Of a DNA stretch of 9,058 bases, positions 6,493 to 9,058 are shown piece after piece. The stretch is taken from the NCBI GenBank assembly GCA_003454415.1, contig DMKG01000102.1:1-9058 (forward strand), in the 5' to 3' direction. The position numbers were made by a program, and so were the translations under genes. Every line of letters starts with the position of its first letter. Within the stretch, counting starts at the first letter, position 1. Source of the stretch: Alphaproteobacteria bacterium (GTDB lineage Bacteria; Pseudomonadota; Alphaproteobacteria; UBA11222). The notes under the pieces are model-generated. The model did no database searches. It was not told where the DNA came from and worked only from the letters and a program-made list of their open reading frames with translations.

Positions 6493-6737
6493 TGCAGCAC
6501 GCCCAGCACGTCCGCCCAGAACACCAGTTCCTCGCCCCCCTCTCTTGCGGGATCGTCCGGCGCTTCCAGAATGCGCAGCAGGATCCACATGCCATCGCGC
6601 GGGTTTTCCACCACTTCGGCGGTTTCGCCGTCTCGCAGTCTTACTTTCGCGCCTTCCTCTATCGCCACCAGATCAAGGGTCAATATCCCTTCCAGGCGCG
6701 CCAGGCTGCTGGTCCCCGTGGTTTTCTTGTCAGTCAT
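6489..6737 (-). CDS. Uncharacterised 82-residue protein in the dioxygenase operon
   Basis: I do not recognise this small protein. It has 82 residues, no cysteine or histidine, no signal peptide and no membrane segment. A short polar N-terminus (1-13) is followed by alternating hydrophobic and charged stretches, including VRLRDGETAEVVENP (32-46), DGMWILLRILEAPDDP (48-63) and ELVFWADVLGVL (70-81). The pattern suggests a small beta-rich fold, but this is inference. It is a real gene by context: it starts 13 bases after the beta-subunit stop behind a purine-rich GGGAGAGAGGA, and its stop overlaps the dehydrogenase start as ATGA. Ferredoxin genes are often found at this place in such operons, but without cysteines it cannot bind an iron-sulfur cluster. 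An accessory, assembly or regulatory role for the oxygenase is possible; none is shown. Confidence 0.75.
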   Translation of the reverse strand: MTDKKTTGTSSLARLEGILTLDLVAIEEGAKVRLRDGETAEVVENPRDGMWILLRILEAPDDPAREGGEELVFWADVLGVLQ

Positions 6738-6750
6738 TCCTCTCTCCCTC

Positions 6751-7299
6751 TCAGAAGAAAAACGTCAGATTCTTCGCCAGCAACGTGCTCTGGTCCAGAA
6801 GAATCACCCGTTTGGCGACCTTCCAGCCGCCATTTTCATGACGCAGACGGTCTGTGCGCTGGCCGGCGAAAATGTCCGTCTCATCGTCGATGCGGTTGCG
6901 GTAGACCAGAAAATTGCTTTTCGCTTCGATCTCCCTATCGCCGGCGTCTTCAGGGGACGTATCGGAAATACGCACATTAGTGATGAGATGGCGCACCCGT
7001 GACAGCGGCTCCTCCGCCCAGTGAATGCCGGTCCGGATCTGCCGCACGCGCTGGGTCAGGGTCTGCTTGCCTTCATCGAACCAGGCGGCGTCCAGCCCCT
7101 CGCGGGTATTTTCGGCCCTGTCCTGGGAGCCGTACTGCACATTGCGGCGCAGAGGCATGAAATAGACGATATCCTCCGCCAGCAGGTCCAGCCATTCCTC
7201 ATAACGGCGCTCGTCGAGAAGTTCGGCTTCGTGGTAGTAGAACGCCTCAACGTCACGCTGGCGCAGCAGGGCCTCAAGGCTGGCTTCGCGCGTATTCAT
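6751..7299 (-). CDS. Ring-hydroxylating dioxygenase beta subunit
   Basis: This is the structural small subunit of a Rieske non-haem iron oxygenase, with the NTF2-like cone fold that builds the alpha3-beta3 hexamer. The 182-residue length is typical. Characteristic segments are EAFYYHEAELLDERRYEEWL (18-37) with YFMPLRR (46-52), SRVRHLITNVRI (100-111), the strand around NFLVYRNR (129-136), GQRTDRLR (146-153) and the C-terminus LLDQSTLLAKNLTFFF (167-182). It carries no metal ligands. The ATG overlaps the alpha-subunit stop as ATGA (7299-7296), so the two subunits are translationally coupled for matched synthesis. The frame is open further upstream, but an earlier start would run into the alpha gene. 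The features fit beta subunits of hydrocarbon or aryl-acid dioxygenases; the substrate is set mainly by the alpha subunit. Confidence 0.92.
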   Translation of the reverse strand: MNTREASLEALLRQRDVEAFYYHEAELLDERRYEEWLDLLAEDIVYFMPLRRNVQYGSQDRAENTREGLDAAWFDEGKQTLTQRVRQIRTGIHWAEEPLSRVRHLITNVRISDTSPEDAGDREIEAKSNFLVYRNRIDDETDIFAGQRTDRLRHENGGWKVAKRVILLDQSTLLAKNLTFFF

Positions 7300-8693
7300 G
7301 TCCGCCGCCGCGCAAGAATTTCGCCGAGATTCGCATTCGCGTCCGGATGCAGGGAGCCCCCCTCGGGAGCCGACATGTACTGCGCCCATCGGTGATAAAG
7401 GATGCGCTGGTTCTGCTCGGTCACAGCCGTGGTGTACACCGCATTGTCCAGATCCGGGGCAGGCTGTTCATAACCCAGACCCATCTGGTAATTATAAGGA
7501 TAGCGTCCCGCCTCCTGGCCGGCGCTGGCGGCGGTGGCGTAATTCCAGTTTTCCATATCGTCCTGCTCCGTCAGGCCCGCCGGGCCGGCATAGCGCAGGT
7601 AATAACGGCGCAGCACGTCCTTGACGGCGGCGGGGGCGTCCGCGTCCACCAGATACCATTTCCAGATTTCCATCTCGCGCGGGCCGTTTGGGTGCCATGT
7701 GAACAGCGCGCGCGGCTGCATGCCATGAAAGGAGAGGTTGGGGAAGATCGTGCCCACGGCTGCGAGCACCCGTTTCTGCTTTCCGAGATTGGCGACCCTT
7801 GCGTGATAGATATGCTCGTAATACTGCTCCACCTCCGGCGTCAGGGTGAATTGCGGCACGTAATCCGCTTCCTCGTAATGCGGCAGGGCGCCGATCAGCC
7901 CGTGGCCGTGATTGGGAAAGCCGACGCTCACAAAGGGCGGGGGGCGTTTGCCCCCCTCACGCCGCACTACCGGGGCGTCGCGCCGGCCCGCGCCGCTGGG
8001 CCCGATCGAGACCATGTCGACCGAACGGTGGCTGGTGATGTGATAGAGATCGCCAATGAAATTTTCCGCGCCGAATTTCCAGTTGGACGGCACCTTCCAT
8101 TTCTGGATGCCGCCGATGATTTCCGACCCGCCCGGCCGCCCGTCGCGGTGGTCCATCACAGCGTCGAGATAGATTTTCATGCCGCCCAGATAGGCTTCGA
8201 ATTCAGGGGCGTTCCTGTCCCAGGTGGCCCAGACGCCTCCCTTGTAATTGCAGAGTTTGGCGACCGGAATCAGGCCCCATTGCGATTTGTCCAGTTCGTC
8301 GTGATAGATCGCCTTGTATTGGGGGACGCCGGCTAGTCCGCCCGGGGCGGAAGTCAGGTTTCCGTCTACGGAAAAACTCCAGGCATGGTAGGGGCAGGTG
8401 AATACCCTCGTATTGCCCTGGTCATAGCGGCACACCTTCATGCCCCGGTGACGGCAGGTGTTCAGGAAAACATGGATCTGTCCGGTTTTATCCCGTGTCA
8501 TGATGACGGATTCCGCCCCCATGCGGGAAACGAAGAAATCATACGGTTTGGGTATCTGGCTCTCATGCCCGACGAAAAGCCAAGCGCGGCCGAATACTTT
8601 CTTCAGTTCCTCGGTATAGATCGCGTCGCTGACAAATATGTCGCGCGAGATGATGCCGTTATCGCTGTCCACCCAGAGGGCGCCATTCCCCAT
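7296..8693 (-). CDS. Rieske ring-hydroxylating dioxygenase alpha (catalytic) subunit
   Basis: The catalytic subunit adds O2 to an aromatic ring to give a cis-dihydrodiol, taking electrons from a ferredoxin and reductase. It has 465 residues, normal for the family. The N-terminal Rieske domain binds a [2Fe-2S] cluster through Cys80-x-His82 (NTCRHRG) and Cys100-x2-His103 (FTCPYHAW). The C-terminal domain holds the mononuclear iron site: ENFIGDLYHITSHRS (210-224), with bridging Asp215, His218 and His222, and an acidic ligand within TEQDDMENW (375-383). The two histidines are spaced H-x3-H, one or more residues closer than in naphthalene dioxygenase. GGAGG eight bases upstream fixes the start at 8693; the in-frame ATG at 8774 would overlap the -35 of the promoter. 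It heads a four-gene operon. Substrate is unknown: polycyclic hydrocarbon, aryl acid or resin acid types are all possible. No electron-transfer genes are nearby. Confidence 0.93.
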   Translation of the reverse strand: MGNGALWVDSDNGIISRDIFVSDAIYTEELKKVFGRAWLFVGHESQIPKPYDFFVSRMGAESVIMTRDKTGQIHVFLNTCRHRGMKVCRYDQGNTRVFTCPYHAWSFSVDGNLTSAPGGLAGVPQYKAIYHDELDKSQWGLIPVAKLCNYKGGVWATWDRNAPEFEAYLGGMKIYLDAVMDHRDGRPGGSEIIGGIQKWKVPSNWKFGAENFIGDLYHITSHRSVDMVSIGPSGAGRRDAPVVRREGGKRPPPFVSVGFPNHGHGLIGALPHYEEADYVPQFTLTPEVEQYYEHIYHARVANLGKQKRVLAAVGTIFPNLSFHGMQPRALFTWHPNGPREMEIWKWYLVDADAPAAVKDVLRRYYLRYAGPAGLTEQDDMENWNYATAASAGQEAGRYPYNYQMGLGYEQPAPDLDNAVYTTAVTEQNQRILYHRWAQYMSAPEGGSLHPDANANLGEILARRRT

Positions 8694-8701
8694 GTGCCCT
8701 T

Positions 8702-8706
8702 CCTCC
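8702..8706 (-). promoter_or_regulatory. Ribosome binding site that decides the alpha-subunit start
   Basis: GGAGG on the minus strand (8706-8702) is 8 bases before ATG 8693. The 27-residue upstream extension to ATG 8774 would initiate inside the promoter. Confidence 0.75.
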
Positions 8707-8744
8707 CTGTTGCTGTTTTCCCCCAGTGTGGAGGTTTTTTTTGC

Positions 8745-8756
8745 ATTGTCGGCAAT
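8745..8756. promoter_or_regulatory. Palindromic operator candidate overlapping the -10 of the dioxygenase promoter
   Basis: ATTGTCGGCAAT is an imperfect palindrome; its reverse complement ATTGCCGACAAT agrees at 10 of 12 positions. It covers the whole -10 hexamer and six bases of spacer, the classic position for a repressor. ATTG...CAAT half-sites are common for MarR-type regulators of aromatic catabolism, but the regulator type is a guess and no regulator gene lies in the window. Confidence 0.35.
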
Positions 8757-8774
8757 TCTGACCTGTCTTGTCAA
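8745..8774 (-). promoter_or_regulatory. Sigma70-like promoter of the dioxygenase operon
   Basis: On the minus strand a perfect TTGACA (8774-8769) is followed after 18 bases by GACAAT (8750-8745), a 4 of 6 match that keeps the conserved A and final T of the -10. Transcription would start near 8738, leaving a leader of about 45 nt. The terminator at 8823-8853 isolates it from the upstream gene, which strengthens the case for a promoter here. Confidence 0.55.
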
Positions 8775-8822
8775 CGGCGTGGCGCGGGAGGGTGGAACCC
8801 ATCACTGCGGCGTCCCCCAACA

Positions 8823-8853
8823 AAAAACCCGGCAGAGTGACTGCCGGGTTTTT
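8823..8853 (-). terminator. Strong intrinsic terminator, potentially bidirectional
   Basis: A 13-bp perfect stem (8823-8835 with 8841-8853; core CCCGGCAG/CTGCCGGG) closes a 5-base loop AGTGA, flanked by A-tracts and T-tracts so that either strand ends in a U-run. On the minus strand it follows the outer-membrane protein stop by 19 bases and protects the dioxygenase promoter from read-through. Confidence 0.93.
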
Positions 8854-8872
8854 ACCTGATTACAGGCGGGGT

Positions 8873-9058
8873 CTAGAATTTGTACCCTACGCCGACGCGG
8901 AACAGATGGCCGGTCGTCTCGAATTTGGAATTGTAACCGGTGCCGCCGCCCAGAGGTACGGCTGTGGGAACCAGTGCGACATTCACTGTGTCATGGCCGA
9001 GATCATAATACATATAGCTGGCGGTCATGCGCAGCTTGCTGTCAATGGCCTGTTCGAT
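8873..9058 (-). CDS. Outer-membrane beta-barrel protein, C-terminal 61 residues, cut by window edge
   Basis: The minus strand reads in from the window edge for 61 codons to TAG at 8875-8873. The fragment alternates polar and hydrophobic residues in amphipathic strands: KLRMTASYMYYDL, then a Gly/Pro-rich loop (ALVPTAVPLGGGTGYNS), then TTGHLFRVGVGYKF. It ends in Phe after an aromatic/hydrophobic strand, the C-terminal beta-signal recognised by the BAM insertion machinery. This fits an opacity/OmpA-like or OmpW-like porin-family barrel; the exact family cannot be fixed from one-quarter of a protein. Barrels next to aromatic-degradation genes sometimes import hydrophobic substrates (FadL, OmpW), so a functional link is possible. 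The terminator just downstream shows that it is transcribed separately from the dioxygenase operon. Confidence 0.8.
   Translation of the reverse strand: MEQAIDSKLRMTASYMYYDLGHDTVNVALVPTAVPLGGGTGYNSKFETTGHLFRVGVGYKF

Noticed and set aside
6493..6588. Upstream 32-residue extension of the SDR gene
   Set aside because: It would overlap the small gene by about 100 bases, is low-complexity Arg/Gly sequence before the normal Rossmann start, and the ATGA overlap at 6492 gives a better start.
5980..7002. Plus-strand open frame of 340 codons across the SDR, small gene and beta subunit
   Set aside because: It runs antisense to three well-supported coupled genes and has no recognisable motif.
7347..8336. 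Plus-strand open frame of 329 codons opposite the alpha subunit
   Set aside because: It is antisense to the Rieske catalytic subunit; no domain is evident.
8694..8774. 27-residue N-terminal extension of the alpha subunit
   Set aside because: Its ATG overlaps the -35 box and the GGAGG is placed for ATG 8693.

Overview
The window reads as part of a chromosome of a moderately high-GC proteobacterium, most likely an alphaproteobacterium. That placement is an inference from codon use, the style of the (R)-3-hydroxybutyrate dehydrogenase and the TGCAAAT-type iron box; no rRNA or other marker gene is present. Coding density is high, and I see no tRNA, rRNA, CRISPR array, insertion sequence or attachment site.

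Layout. (1) Positions 1-217, minus strand: the N-terminal part of a DODA/LigB-type extradiol ring-cleavage dioxygenase, cut by the window edge. (2) Positions 218-524: a divergent intergenic region with a minus-strand promoter candidate for the dioxygenase, a TTGACA element and a Fur-like palindrome in front of the iron genes, and one doubtful small ORF. (3) Positions 525-3295, plus strand: a ferric-iron ABC transporter, with a periplasmic binding protein (FbpA/FutA type) and a fused two-domain permease (FbpB type) whose start overlaps the preceding stop. No ATPase gene follows. (4) Positions 3395-5754, plus strand: an AMP-forming acyl-CoA ligase and a (R)-3-hydroxybutyrate dehydrogenase that starts with TTG six bases after the ligase stop codon. 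(5) Positions 8693-5758, minus strand: a tight four-gene operon holding the Rieske ring-hydroxylating dioxygenase alpha subunit, its beta subunit, a cysteine-free 82-residue protein of unknown function and an SDR dehydrogenase. It has its own sigma70-like promoter with an overlapping palindrome at 8745-8774. (6) Positions 8873-9058, minus strand: the C-terminus of an outer-membrane beta-barrel protein, followed by a strong terminator.

How the genes may work together. The dioxygenase would put two hydroxyls on an aromatic or polycyclic substrate, and the SDR is well placed to oxidise the cis-dihydrodiol to a catechol. The CoA ligase could activate an acid substrate or a ring-cleavage product, while the hydroxybutyrate dehydrogenase feeds acetoacetate into central metabolism. 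The partial extradiol dioxygenase could open a catechol ring, but it lies beyond the iron genes and the link is only suggestive. Iron uptake fits a region rich in iron enzymes, but co-regulation is not shown. The most notable points are the Cys-free small protein in the slot where a ferredoxin gene is often found, the absence of any ferredoxin or reductase gene, the H-x3-H spacing in the alpha subunit iron site, and the three-base gap between the two convergent operons.
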